Shown in pieces: positions 44,637 to 52,983 of a stretch of DNA of 64,000 nt. The position numbers and the translations under genes are program-made. Source of the stretch: Streptomyces sp. CB09001 (GTDB taxonomy: Bacteria > Actinomycetota > Actinomycetes > Streptomycetales > Streptomycetaceae). Numbering within the stretch: the first letter of the stretch is position 1; each line of letters opens with the position of its first letter. Under the pieces are notes generated by a model. That model saw only the letters and a list, made by a program, of their open reading frames with translations. It was not told where the DNA came from and did no database searches. The stretch lies in NCBI RefSeq assembly GCF_003369795.1, contig NZ_CP026730.1, positions 6,687,001 to 6,751,000 on the forward strand, written 5' to 3'.

Positions 44637-44652
44637 AGTTGACGTGACAACC
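44637..44652. promoter_or_regulatory. MarR-type operator D between the AhpD-like gene and pirin
   Basis: TAGTTGACGTGACAAC contains TTGACGTGACAA (44639-44650), one base from the perfect palindrome. Here it seems to lie just downstream of a TTGTGG-N17-TGGCAT plus-strand promoter, near the start point, and next to a TAGAAT hexamer on the minus strand. Confidence 0.6.
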
Positions 44653-44672
44653 AGAACCAGGAGGTGCTCCCC

Positions 44673-45662
44673 ATGAGCAACGCGGAAACCGGTCCCGCGG
44701 CTCTTCGCTGCGGAGCGTTCACCGAACGCGACCGACCGGCCGGATCCCCCCATGTCGACGTCCTGTCGGCTCGAGAGGTCCCCCTCGGCGGTCCACGCGC
44801 GCTACGCGTGCGGCGGACGCTGCCCCAGCGGAAGCGCACGCTCATCGGCGCCTGGTGCTTCGCCGATCACTACGGTCCGCACGATGTCGCCGCGTCGGGC
44901 GGCATGGACGTGCCGCCGCACCCACACACCGGCCTGCAGACGGTGAGCTGGCTGTTCAGCGGAGAGGTCGAACATCGCGACACCCTCGGCAGCCATGCCC
45001 TGATCCGGCCCGGCGAGATGAACCTCATGACCGGCGGACGCGGCATAGCCCACTCAGAGGTCTCCACCGCGAACACCACCGTCCTCCACGGCGTCCAGTT
45101 GTGGGTCGCACTGCCCGGTGAACACCGCGACGCCGCCCGGGACTTCCAGCACTACGTGCCCGAACTCGCGCAGGCCGACGGGGCCGAGATCAGGGTCTTC
45201 CTGGGCTCGCTCCTCGGCCGGACCTCCCCGGTCCGGACCTTCACGCCGCTGCTCGGCGCCGAAATCGTCATCGAACCCCACGCGACGCTCACTCTCGCCG
45301 TGGACGCGACTTTCGAACACGGCCTCCTCGTGGACACTGGGGACGTCCGCTTGATCGACGCGGTGCTGCGGCCTGCCGAACTCGGCTACGTCCCTCGTGG
45401 CTCGGCCACCCTGACGATGGTGAACGAGGCCGACGCCCCGGCGCGGGCCGTCCTCCTCGGAGGACCTCCCTTCAGGGAAGAGATCGTCATGTGGTGGAAC
45501 TTCATCGGTCGCAGCCACGAGGACATCGTGAAAGCTCGCGAGGACTGGGAAGCCTCCTCCGACCGCTTCGGCGTCATCGAAAACTTTCCCGGCGGGCGCC
45601 TCCCCGCACCGGCCCTGCCGAACGCCGTCATCACACCGCGCCGGAACCCACCAGCCGTCTGA
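44673..45662 (+). CDS. Pirin family protein
   Basis: A 329-residue bicupin. The N-terminal cupin carries the metal-binding His set in DHYGPHDVAASGGMDVPPHPHTGLQTVSWLFSGEVEHRDTLGS and GGRGIAHSEVS; the C-terminal domain ends in LLGGPPFREEIVMWWNFIGRS. Pirins bind Fe(II) and may act as quercetinase-type dioxygenases or redox sensors. ATG behind AGGAGGTG. It shares a transcript with the GNAT gene 22 bases downstream and is preceded by MarR-type operator D. Confidence 0.93.
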   Translation: MSNAETGPAALRCGAFTERDRPAGSPHVDVLSAREVPLGGPRALRVRRTLPQRKRTLIGAWCFADHYGPHDVAASGGMDVPPHPHTGLQTVSWLFSGEVEHRDTLGSHALIRPGEMNLMTGGRGIAHSEVSTANTTVLHGVQLWVALPGEHRDAARDFQHYVPELAQADGAEIRVFLGSLLGRTSPVRTFTPLLGAEIVIEPHATLTLAVDATFEHGLLVDTGDVRLIDAVLRPAELGYVPRGSATLTMVNEADAPARAVLLGGPPFREEIVMWWNFIGRSHEDIVKAREDWEASSDRFGVIENFPGGRLPAPALPNAVITPRRNPPAV

Positions 45663-45684
45663 CCTCCCTCACGAAAGGCACACC

Positions 45685-46023
45685 ATGAGCGAGTCCTCCA
45701 CCACCACAGTCGTCGAGCGTGCGGACGCCGATCGCCGGTACGAGATCCTGGTCGACGGCCGACGCGCCGGTCTGACCGCCTACCGTGACCTGAACGTGCA
45801 GCGTGTCTTCTTCCACACGGAGATCGACGAGGCCTTCGCCGGCCAGGGACTGGGCTCACAGCTGGTTCAGCAGGCACTCGTCGACGTGCGCGCATCCGGA
45901 ATGCGGATCGTCCCGGTCTGCCCGTACGTCGCCAAGTTCCTCAAGCGGCACGACGAGTTCGCGGACATCACCGACCCGGTCACACCTGATGTCCTGCGGT
46001 GGCTGAAGGCGCAGCTCGGCTGA
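45685..46023 (+). CDS. GNAT-fold N-acetyltransferase, YjdJ-like (copy 2)
   Basis: A 112-residue minimal acetyltransferase, paralogous to 43168-43476: RYEILVDGRRAGLTAYRD, FFHTEIDEAFAGQGLGSQLVQQALVDVRASGMRIVPVCPYVAKFLKRHDEFAD. The acetyl-CoA loop is GQGLGSQL. It forms an operon with pirin. Two copies of this protein in one MarR group suggests a role linked to the inducing stress. An IS5 relic abuts its stop codon. Confidence 0.88.
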   Translation: MSESSTTTVVERADADRRYEILVDGRRAGLTAYRDLNVQRVFFHTEIDEAFAGQGLGSQLVQQALVDVRASGMRIVPVCPYVAKFLKRHDEFADITDPVTPDVLRWLKAQLG

Positions 46024-46029
46024 GTGCCC

Positions 46030-46290
46030 ATCCGACCGCCGAGGCAGTCGGGCGCGGAAGCTGCGGGAGCTGTAACCCTTGTCTGCGATGACTTGGTCGG
46101 GCCTGCAGCGCGGCCGGCCGGGGCCGGGGCGGGGAACACGAATCCGTTCCAGCAGAGGGCGTGCGCAGACGCTGTCGATGGTGGAGCCGATCTGGACCAG
46201 CCAGTCGATGTCGCCGGCCGCGTCGGCGTAGGCCTGGATCTGGTGCAGGGTATATCGAGCCACGCTCGACGTTCCGCACGAGCTTGTCGA
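46030..46290 (-). pseudogene. IS5-family transposase relic B
   Basis: The minus strand encodes AYADAAGDIDWLVQIGSTIDSVC, VPRPGPGRPRCRPDQVIADKGYSSRSFRARLPRR, a fragment of an IS5-type DDE transposase covering the central catalytic region. Both ends are missing; the open frame runs on antisense into the GNAT gene without homology. Inactive. Confidence 0.75.
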
Positions 46291-46551
46291 GCACGTTGCC
46301 TGGCCGCTCTACGAGCACTGCTCATGCTGGGCCGCCGTTCGCCCAGCCCGGCGAATCAGCCCGACCGTCCCAGCCACCCACACGCTCCTGACACGCGACT
46401 GTGCAGGATGAAAGGAGGCTCTTTGACGGTTCAGTAGTCACGTTGTCTGAGGGCGATCCGCCGAGTGAGGTTGATCACCGCTCGAGTCGACTTCCCCACC
46501 ACCTGACCACGATCAAATCCTGGCTTGATCGGACACCAGATGCCAGTCGCT

Positions 46552-46935
46552 TCAGGCGGAGCAGACGGGTTGGCCGTCGAGGCCGGCCGGGGTCGCCGTG
46601 CCCGAGAGGTAGCGGTCGAGCATCTCGCGGCGCTGAGTGATCTGTTGCTCCTGACGGGCGAGTTCGTCGCGGACCTGCCGGACGCGGGCCAGGAGTTGGG
46701 TGCACTCGCCTTCGGGAGGCGTCGGTGCGGTGCAGGGAAGAATGTCCCGGATGATCTGGGAGGGCAGTCCCGCGCGGTAGAGGTCCTGGATGAAGGCGAC
46801 CTGGCGTACGGCCTCCTCGCCGTAGTCCCGGTAGCCGTTGGAGCGGCGGTCGCTGGAGAGCAGCCCTTGGCCCTCGTAGTACCGGAGCGAACGGGTGCTG
46901 GCCCCGGTGGCCCTGCTGAGTTCTCCGATGCGCAT
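46552..46935 (-). CDS. MerR family transcriptional regulator
   Basis: A 127-residue MerR protein: RIGELSRATGASTRSLRYYEGQGLLSSDRRSNGYRDYGEEAVRQVAFIQDLYRAGLPSQIIRDIL is the winged helix (residues 2-70), followed by a coiled coil (LARVRQVRDELARQEQQITQRREML). CTAPTPPEGEC contains two Cys and a C-terminal Cys is present, so thiol- or metal-based sensing is possible. ATG behind GGAGGAGAG. Divergent from an SDR gene; the shared region has the MerR-type stretched promoter. Confidence 0.9.
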   Translation of the reverse strand: MRIGELSRATGASTRSLRYYEGQGLLSSDRRSNGYRDYGEEAVRQVAFIQDLYRAGLPSQIIRDILPCTAPTPPEGECTQLLARVRQVRDELARQEQQITQRREMLDRYLSGTATPAGLDGQPVCSA

Positions 46936-46959
46936 ACTCTCTCCTCCGCCGGGCCAGGC

Positions 46960-46990
46960 TTGACATTGACGTTAATGTCAGAGTTTACCG
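46960..46990 (+). promoter_or_regulatory. MerR-type promoter with 19-bp spacer
   Basis: TTGACA (46960-46965) and TTACCG (46985-46990) are 19 bases apart, and the spacer is filled by a near-perfect dyad TGACATTGACGTTAATGTCA (46961-46980). Over-long spacers carrying the operator are the hallmark of MerR-activated promoters. The start point would fall at about 46997, almost on the ATG at 46999. Confidence 0.75.
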
Positions 46991-47036
46991 TTCCGGGCAT
47001 GAAGTCGAAAAAAGAGACGAGCGGGGTGTTGCTGTC

Positions 47037-47786
47037 GTGACCGGTGCCGCGACAGGCATTGGGGCCGCGATCACCGAGCGGCTGGCCGAACAGGGCATGC
47101 ACCTGGTCCTGGTCGCACGGGACGGCGCCCGCCTGGAGGCGGCGGCCAAGCGGCTGCACGCCGAGTACGGGGCCCAGGTGTCGACGCTCGCGCTGGACCT
47201 GTCGCAGCAGTGTGCTCCAGCTCGGCTGGCCAAGTGGCTGACGGGTTCGGGAACCGAGGTCGACGTGCTGGTCAACAATGCCGGCGCCAGCCTGATGGGG
47301 CCGGTCGCCAACAGCGATCCCGCGCGGCTTCGGGGCCTGGTCAACCTCAATGTCGGCGCGATGGCGGAGCTGACAGCGCTCTTGCTGCCCGCGATGGTCG
47401 CGCGGGGGCGGGGGGCTGTCGTCAACATCGCGAGCACCGGTGCGTACGCACCCGCTCCGTATGTGGCCGCTTATGCGGCCTCGAAAGCTTTCGTGCTCTC
47501 CTTCACCCAGGCGGTGTGGGCCGAGACGAAGGCGACGGGGGTGCGGGTCGTGGCGGTCAGCCCCGGCCCCACCGACACTGCGATGAACACGCGGCACATG
47601 CCGGGCAAGCGCGAGCCCGGTTCCGTCGCGGACACCGTGATGACTGCCTTGCGCAGCCGGGGCCCGGCAGTTGTCGATGGCGGTCTCAACGGCTTCCAGA
47701 CCTTCGTATTCGGTCGCCTGCTGCCCGCGTCACTGGCTGCCCGGATCGCCGAGCGATCCCTGCGCAGGGCGGCGCTCGGGCACTGA
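47037..47786 (+). CDS. Short-chain dehydrogenase/reductase, start region likely frameshifted
   Basis: As read, 249 residues from a GTG: VTGAATGIGAAI is the TGxxxGxG cofactor motif, VLVNNAG and NIASTGAYAPAPYVAAYAASKAF (Ser-Tyr-x3-Lys active site) follow, then VSPGPTDTAMNTRHM. But the first beta strand is missing from this start. The codons before it read RDERGVAVVTGA, the normal strand, with no start codon. The ATG at 46999 in the neighbouring frame would join it if the A6 run at 47008-47013 had one more A, giving MKSKKRDERGVAVVTGA. So the native protein probably begins at 46999. Controlled by the MerR promoter. Substrate unknown. Confidence 0.78.
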   Translation: MTGAATGIGAAITERLAEQGMHLVLVARDGARLEAAAKRLHAEYGAQVSTLALDLSQQCAPARLAKWLTGSGTEVDVLVNNAGASLMGPVANSDPARLRGLVNLNVGAMAELTALLLPAMVARGRGAVVNIASTGAYAPAPYVAAYAASKAFVLSFTQAVWAETKATGVRVVAVSPGPTDTAMNTRHMPGKREPGSVADTVMTALRSRGPAVVDGGLNGFQTFVFGRLLPASLAARIAERSLRRAALGH

Positions 47787-48624
47787 GGCTCCGTGCCTCC
47801 CGGACCTATGACGCCTCGTCAGGAAGCAGCATTGTCGTGGCAAACGCCCTACCGCCACCACGCCGGACCACGCACCGACGCGAAGTGACACCAGCCTGCC
47901 TTGTGTTGGGGGTGCCACAGCCTTCGCGGGCCCGGTGTTGGTATAGACGCGGGGTCGCCTCGCCTGCCTCTCCGCCCGGCGGCTCCCGGCTTCCGCGAGC
48001 CGTGACCGGCGGTGCTCACGCAGAGATTCGCACCTTCAACACCCCGCGATACAACGGATATGCCCTGATCGCGGCCTTCTGCAAAGCCCTTGAATGCAGC
48101 CGGACCGGTACAGGCGTGGGTGAGACCGAGCGCTGGAAGGCCGCACGCCAGGACAGCAGGCCATCACCCCAGCCAGGCCGGGCCCCATCCGGCTTCGTAC
48201 AGGAGGCGCTCGGCTTTGGCTGATCCGACGACAGCGGGGTCGGATGGGATCACCCCGCCCGGCCCCGCTGCTCGCTCCCGGCTACTCACCGGCTGAGGCG
48301 GAACGGGCGCGTGCAGGTGTCCGTCTGCCACGGCAGGCGTGCTGGCCGTGACCTTCTCCGCCGGGCGCAGCCCTGGCCTATGAGCCCGTCACTTTGGCGA
48401 ATGACTTGGGCTGGTGCGACGCTTGCTCGTCCACCTGTCTGCGGTCCGACGCGGCGGCGGAGCCGTAGAGCTCTCTCGTTGCGGACTGATGCACTGGTCC
48501 ATGCCCGTCAGGGAGCCTCATCGTTCAACTGGCGCCGCCCCTGGCGGTCGTCATCAGTGCGTGGCTGCGGCTGCGGGAGGTGGCCCCAGACGGTCGTCGA
48601 GACCTGGGTTGCACTTCCGGCAAT
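47787..48624. other. Long intergenic region without recognisable gene
   Basis: About 840 bases. The longest frames here are GC-rich shadows with no family resemblance and no ribosome sites. It may be decayed coding DNA, but I see no identifiable relic. Confidence 0.5.
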
Positions 48625-48661
48625 GCTCTTACGCCGTCGGCATTGCCGGCGGCGTAAGAGC
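48625..48661 (-). terminator. Terminator of the epimerase/SRPBCC operon
   Basis: Arms 48625-48636 and 48650-48661 form a perfect 12-bp stem, extended inward to about 16 bp with one G-U pair, around a 5-nt loop. It lies 6 bases after the stop of the minus-strand SRPBCC gene. Confidence 0.8.
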
Positions 48662-48666
48662 GGAGG

Positions 48667-49170
48667 TCAGGGAGCAGGCTTGGCCGCTTCTGCCTCTGCC
48701 GCACGGGCGAGGCGCTCGACCCAGTCCTGGTGGTAGCGGTAGAGCGCACCGGGGTGCTTGCGTCCGAGTTCCTCGACGAAGAAGGGGCCCTGCTGGGTCT
48801 CCTCGGTCAGTACGTGACAGCCGTCGGCCGTGGGCGTGATGACCCAGCCGTGGTACGCGCTTGAGCCCGTTTCGTCGCCGTCGACCGTCGTCTCCCACGC
48901 GAGCCGGGTGAACGGCTCGTACTCCGTCACGTTGAGAGACATGGAAAATCCGACCGTCACTCGGCTGAACTTGGTTCCGAGATCCAGTTCCGGCCCGCCG
49001 GTGAGGATCTTCACGCGGTCCTCGGGAGGGAAGTAACTCGACCAGTTCTCAGCTTCGACGAGCAGCTTCCACACCACTTCAGGCGGCGCCTTGACGTCGA
49101 TATCGTTGAGCGCGTAGAGGGCCGAAATTTTTGGATCATACTGTTCGGGCCAAATGACCTTGTCATACAT
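48667..49170 (-). CDS. SRPBCC family protein (copy 1)
   Basis: A 167-residue START-like/polyketide-cyclase-fold protein: NDIDVKAPPEVVWKLLVEAENWSSYFPPEDRVKILTGGPELDLGTKFSRVTVG is the N-terminal SRPBCC block and TEETQQGPFFVEELGRKHPGALYRYHQDWVERLAR the C-terminal helix. Such proteins bind hydrophobic ligands in a deep pocket; the function here is unknown. It is paralogous to the next gene upstream in the operon and is the last gene before the terminator. Confidence 0.85.
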   Translation of the reverse strand: MYDKVIWPEQYDPKISALYALNDIDVKAPPEVVWKLLVEAENWSSYFPPEDRVKILTGGPELDLGTKFSRVTVGFSMSLNVTEYEPFTRLAWETTVDGDETGSSAYHGWVITPTADGCHVLTEETQQGPFFVEELGRKHPGALYRYHQDWVERLARAAEAEAAKPAP

Positions 49171-49223
49171 GGCTATTCACACCTTCTGGATGTCTTGGTG
49201 AGCGCTTCGATGCCTATCGTGGG

Positions 49224-49718
49224 TCAATGCATCTGAATCTCGCGCTCGGTCGCCACCTTGGCGAGCGCTGCAAGCAGCCTCTCGTGCGTACGCCAGAAGA
49301 CTTCCGGGTCCTGCTTTGCCAGTTCGATCCAGAGCGGGCCCTGCATCGTCTCCTCGGTCCAGAGATGGCTCCCCTTCGGGGTGCGTGTAATGATCCAGGC
49401 GTGGTATGCCACGGATGCCTCAGCGGCCTTGGGATAGCCACCCCAGGCAATGCGCGTCTCAGGCTGGAACTCCTGCACGGACGCGAAGACATCCTGGCCG
49501 GCCAGGTTGGTTTCGAACCGGGTTCCGAGGCGTAGTGAGTCGTGGCCGTCAAGCAGCTGGACATGTCCGACGCCCGGGTAGAAGCTGGGCCAGGTTCGAG
49601 GGTCTACGAGCAGGGACCAGATCGTTTCCGGAGAGGCTTCGACCTCGAGCTCGTTGGTGAAGTGGATGGGTGAGCGGCTGGGGGTCATGGCCGCCGGCCA
49701 ATTTACTGCTTCAAACAT
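49224..49718 (-). CDS. SRPBCC family protein (copy 2)
   Basis: A 164-residue paralogue of the downstream gene: MFEAVNWPAAMTPSRSPIHFTNELEVEASPETIWSLLVDPRTWPSFYPGVGHVQLLDG, GTRFETN, and TEETMQGPLWIELAKQDPEVFWRTHERLLAAL. The start ATG at 49718 matches the start of its paralogue and follows GGAGAG; upstream frame to 49793 is less likely. Middle gene of the epimerase/SRPBCC/SRPBCC operon. Confidence 0.85.
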   Translation of the reverse strand: MFEAVNWPAAMTPSRSPIHFTNELEVEASPETIWSLLVDPRTWPSFYPGVGHVQLLDGHDSLRLGTRFETNLAGQDVFASVQEFQPETRIAWGGYPKAAEASVAYHAWIITRTPKGSHLWTEETMQGPLWIELAKQDPEVFWRTHERLLAALAKVATEREIQMH

Positions 49719-49789
49719 GGAACTCTCCATTTGTCGGACCGTTGCCCAGTCGTCGCTTATCTGCCACGCGACGGAAGGCGGATGATGCT

Positions 49790-50722
49790 TCATGCGCGGC
49801 TGAGGGCTACCGACTTCCTGACGGCGTCGAGGCCGGCGGCATGGTCAACAACGGGCTCGTATCCGAGTTCGGTTACGGCCTTGTCCGTGCGAAGGGTGCA
49901 TTGCTGCCCGAGAAACCATCGAACGGGGACGGGGACCGCGACAGCGGCGGTCTCGGCGGCCATGTCGGGGATCGGAGCGTCTACGCCGTAGATCTCGAAC
50001 TGGGCCTCCAGGAACTCGCGGAGGATGACGCGGTGCCGGTCGGTGATGAAGTAGGCCTGCCCCGGCCGACCACGCTGCCATCCGAGCACGAGTCCCTCGA
50101 CGGCGTTCTCGACGAACGTGACATCGGTTGTGTGCCGGCCTCCGCCGATCCAGGCGAACTGCCCCGCCTTCACAGCTTCGGCCAGGCCCTCGACGAGGAA
50201 ACTGTCGGGACCCCAGACGAACCGCGGGCGAATCGATACCGTGGCGAAGCCCGGGGCATTGGCGTCGAGCACGATCTTCTCGGCCGCAGCCTTCGCGGCA
50301 CTGTAAGCGGCTTCCGAGTCGGGGCGCAGCGGTGCGGTCTCATCGACGTCCACGAGCGGCGCACCGGCGAGAAGCGCCGCTTCGCTCCCGCAGTAGACGA
50401 AGCGTGGGACCCGCGCGTAGCGAGCAGCGTCGACCGCTGCCTGGGTGCCACGCACCGTCACCAGCTCCTGCCGCTCACGATCAGCGGAGACATCCGTCTC
50501 GGCGGCGAGGTGGAACACCACATCACTGGCCGCCAAATGGTCCCGCCAAGTCAGCGGGTCGGTCAGCTCGCCCCGCATGGGCTCCGCGCCCAGCGCCGAG
50601 ATCTTCGCAGCCGATGCCTCACTTCGGACGAGGACACCCACCGTGTGACCTGCGCCGAGGAGCCGACGCACCAGCACCTGGCCGATGAACCCAGAACCGC
50701 CAGTGACGAACACTTGTGCCAT
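49790..50722 (-). CDS. NAD-dependent epimerase/dehydratase (extended SDR)
   Basis: A 310-residue extended short-chain dehydrogenase. VFVTGGSGFIGQVLVRRLLGAGHTVGVLVR is the TGxxGxxG cofactor motif, DVVFHLAAETDV follows, and the active-site Tyr-x3-Lys is in AAYSAAKAAAEKIV. SIRPRFVWGPDSFLVEGL and the C-terminal DKAVTELGYEP resemble 3-beta-hydroxysteroid dehydrogenase/NDP-sugar-like members. First gene of a three-gene minus-strand operon with two ligand-binding SRPBCC proteins, suggesting modification of a hydrophobic ketone or alcohol. Confidence 0.87.
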   Translation of the reverse strand: MAQVFVTGGSGFIGQVLVRRLLGAGHTVGVLVRSEASAAKISALGAEPMRGELTDPLTWRDHLAASDVVFHLAAETDVSADRERQELVTVRGTQAAVDAARYARVPRFVYCGSEAALLAGAPLVDVDETAPLRPDSEAAYSAAKAAAEKIVLDANAPGFATVSIRPRFVWGPDSFLVEGLAEAVKAGQFAWIGGGRHTTDVTFVENAVEGLVLGWQRGRPGQAYFITDRHRVILREFLEAQFEIYGVDAPIPDMAAETAAVAVPVPVRWFLGQQCTLRTDKAVTELGYEPVVDHAAGLDAVRKSVALSRA

Positions 50723-50857
50723 GAACTTCTCCTTCGTTCCGCGTGAGCCCGCTCGTCAACCCTGAGTGAGAAGGTCTCGCTGGTTGCAGCAATCAGGCGT
50801 CCGGAGGGCTTCCCTCAACTACAGTCATGTTGCGAAGGTCTGCGATAGAATTCTTGG

Positions 50858-50986
50858 ATGGCTTCTCTGCGGGCCAGGGAGTGCCTCGTCGCAGTCGCGG
50901 ACTCCGGATCGATCACGCAGGCCGCGGTGCTGCCGCATTCATCGCAACCCGCTGTCTCTCATCAGCTTGCTTCGTTGGAACGCGTC
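50858..50986 (+). pseudogene. LysR regulator relic (helix-turn-helix only)
   Basis: ASLRARECLVAVADSGSITQAA and SSQPAVSHQLASLERV are the first ~43 residues of a LysR DNA-binding domain. The frame then continues without homology and is overlapped on the opposite strand by an IS3 relic, which probably truncated the gene. A related 5' fragment occurs at 54266-54312. Confidence 0.7.
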
Positions 50987-51300
50987 GGGGTGGAAGACGA
51001 CACCGTGGAGCCTGCCGCCGCGGGCGACCACGGTCATCGCGATCGCGTCGGCAACCAGGCTGGTGCGCATGTGGTCGGAGATCGACCAGCCCACGACCTT
51101 CCTCGATCAAATGTCGATCACCGTGGCGATGTCGATCCACGTCGAGCCGACGGCTGGTACGTGATGTCGCCGCACCATCTGGTGTTCAGCGTGTCCGCGG
51201 TGAACTCGCGCATCACCAGGTCCGGCACGGGCGGCGTCGCGTGGTCCGGGATCGTCGTCCGCTTCGTCTACCGCTTGCGGTTGAACCTCCGTCCCCTCGC
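50985..51300 (-). pseudogene. IS3-family transposase OrfB relic
   Basis: The minus strand reads PDLVMREFTADTLNQM, then in another frame VGSTWIDIATVIDI, stop, then SRKVVGWSISDHMRTSLVADAIAMTVVARGGRLH, the rve integrase core of an IS3 OrfB. At least one deletion, frame changes and stops make it inactive. 51301-51756 beyond it shows no recognisable gene. Confidence 0.75.
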
Positions 51301-51756
51301 ACGCAGCTCGGCATGGCCACGCGGAGCGCCGTAGGCGCCATGGTGTCCGGATCACCCTCAGGGGAGGTCCGATGCGGGTCGCTGCGCATCGTCGGAATCG
51401 ACCTGCCCCAGCGCCTCGTCCTTGCGCGCAGGGGGCGCGGCTTGTGCCTTCACGGCGGACAACGGCCTCGCCGTATGGCTCGACCAGTCCTTCGCCCGGG
51501 CGATGCGGTCTGCCCGGTGAGCGCGGTCCGTGCGGGTCTTCCGCGTGCAGTCCGGTCCTTCTCACCGCGGTGGACCAGGTGCGGGGCTGCGCCGTCACGG
51601 ACCGGCAGAGGTGCAAGCGGCGTCTCGCCTTGCCGTCAATTTGCGACCTGCTGACCAGTAGCTATCGAGATCTGGAACAGGTCATATCCAATTTTCGAAT
51701 GAGGAATCCCTGTCTCATCAGGAATCCCGAGGGTGGCGCTCAGGGTTCTGGTCGCC

Positions 51757-52965
51757 ATGACACACCTGCGCACCACATCCGAGGCGACCCACGATGCGCC
51801 CACCCGCACCCGCAGGAAACCGGTGGGGCTGTACGCACTCGCCCTGGCCAGCTTCGCACTCGGCCTGGCCGAGTTCGTGGTCGCCGGCCTGCTGCCCGAC
51901 GTCGCCGACGATCTTTCGGTCAGCGACGGCAGCGCGGGCACGTTGGTGACGACGTACGCGGTGGGCATCATCGTGGGCGCCCTCGCCCTGACCACAGCCC
52001 TCAGCCGCATCCCGCCGAAATCAGCCCTCACCCGGCTCGGGGTCGTATTCATCATCGGCAACCTCCTGTGCGCGCTGGGACCGAACTTCGGGACCGTCAT
52101 GGCGGGCCGGATCATCGCGGGAACGACCAACGGGGCGTTCCTGGGCATGGGCATCGTCGTGGCCGTCCAACTCGTCGACGCACGGCACCGGGGACGGGCT
52201 ATCGCAACCATGCTGGGCGGTCTGACGTCGGCGAACGTGTTCGGCGTGCCGCTCGGCACCGTGTTGGGCCAGCAGTTCGGATGGCGCGTCGTGTTCGGCG
52301 TCATCGCGGCCATGGCGGTCGTCGCGACCCTGGCCATCCTCGCGGTCGTCCCCCACGTGGCGTCCGCGCCCACGAGTTCGCTCGTCGACCTGCGGCATCT
52401 CCTCAACCGGCAGGCGCTCCTGGCGATGGGCACGGCGATGTTCGGGTTCGGCGGCATGTTCGGCGCCTTCACCTACATCGCACTGACGCTGACGAAGGTT
52501 TCGGGCTATCCCACCAGCGCCGTTCCCTGGCTGCTCGTGCTCTTCGGTATCGGCCTCATGGTCGGCAACACGCTGGGCGGCAGACTGGTCGACCGTGCCC
52601 TGGATGCCACCCTGGCCGTGTCGCTCCTGGGCCTGCTGGCCGTGCAGATCGTCCTCGCACTGCTCGCCGGCCACCCTGTCGTAGTGGCGATCTCACTGGG
52701 GCTCATGGGCATGTTCGGCTTCGCCGCCGCACCCGGCTACCAGCACAAGGTGATGCGAGCGGCGGGCGCCGCCGGAGCGATCGCGTCCGGAGCCCCTATC
52801 GCCGCGGTGAACCTCGGCAACGCCCTCGGCTCGTGGATCGGCGGACTCATGATCTCGGCCGAGCTCGGCTACACCTCCCCCATCTGGATGGGTGCGGCTG
52901 CCACCGCGGCAGCCCTCGTCCTCTTCACGGTTGCCGTCGGCTCAGCGCGTAAGGCGGCGCTGTGA
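51757..52965 (+). CDS. MFS transporter, DHA1 (AraJ/Cmr-like) family
   Basis: A 402-residue protein with 12 predicted membrane helices. LALASFALGLAEFVVAGLLPDVADDLSVSDGSAGTLVTTYAVGIIVGALAL is the typical first two helices of the arabinose-efflux/chloramphenicol-resistance DHA1 group, and RIIAGTTNGAFLGMGIVVAVQLVDARHRGRAIATMLGG holds motif C-like and loop Arg residues. It should export a drug or metabolite by proton antiport. I start at the ATG at 51757; a GTG at 51733 is possible. Convergent with the LysR gene downstream. Confidence 0.87.
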   Translation: MTHLRTTSEATHDAPTRTRRKPVGLYALALASFALGLAEFVVAGLLPDVADDLSVSDGSAGTLVTTYAVGIIVGALALTTALSRIPPKSALTRLGVVFIIGNLLCALGPNFGTVMAGRIIAGTTNGAFLGMGIVVAVQLVDARHRGRAIATMLGGLTSANVFGVPLGTVLGQQFGWRVVFGVIAAMAVVATLAILAVVPHVASAPTSSLVDLRHLLNRQALLAMGTAMFGFGGMFGAFTYIALTLTKVSGYPTSAVPWLLVLFGIGLMVGNTLGGRLVDRALDATLAVSLLGLLAVQIVLALLAGHPVVVAISLGLMGMFGFAAAPGYQHKVMRAAGAAGAIASGAPIAAVNLGNALGSWIGGLMISAELGYTSPIWMGAAATAAALVLFTVAVGSARKAAL

Positions 52966-52983
52966 CCGGGGTTCGTGGACGGC

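Noticed and set aside
47008-47014. AAAAAAG as a programmed -1 ribosomal frameshift site
   Set aside because: The zero-frame codons are AAA AAA preceded by G, so the heptamer is out of register for canonical slippage; an indel in the homopolymer is simpler. Left open in the findings.
51301-51640. Open frames as a further transposase remnant
   Set aside because: No recognisable transposase motif could be read in either strand.
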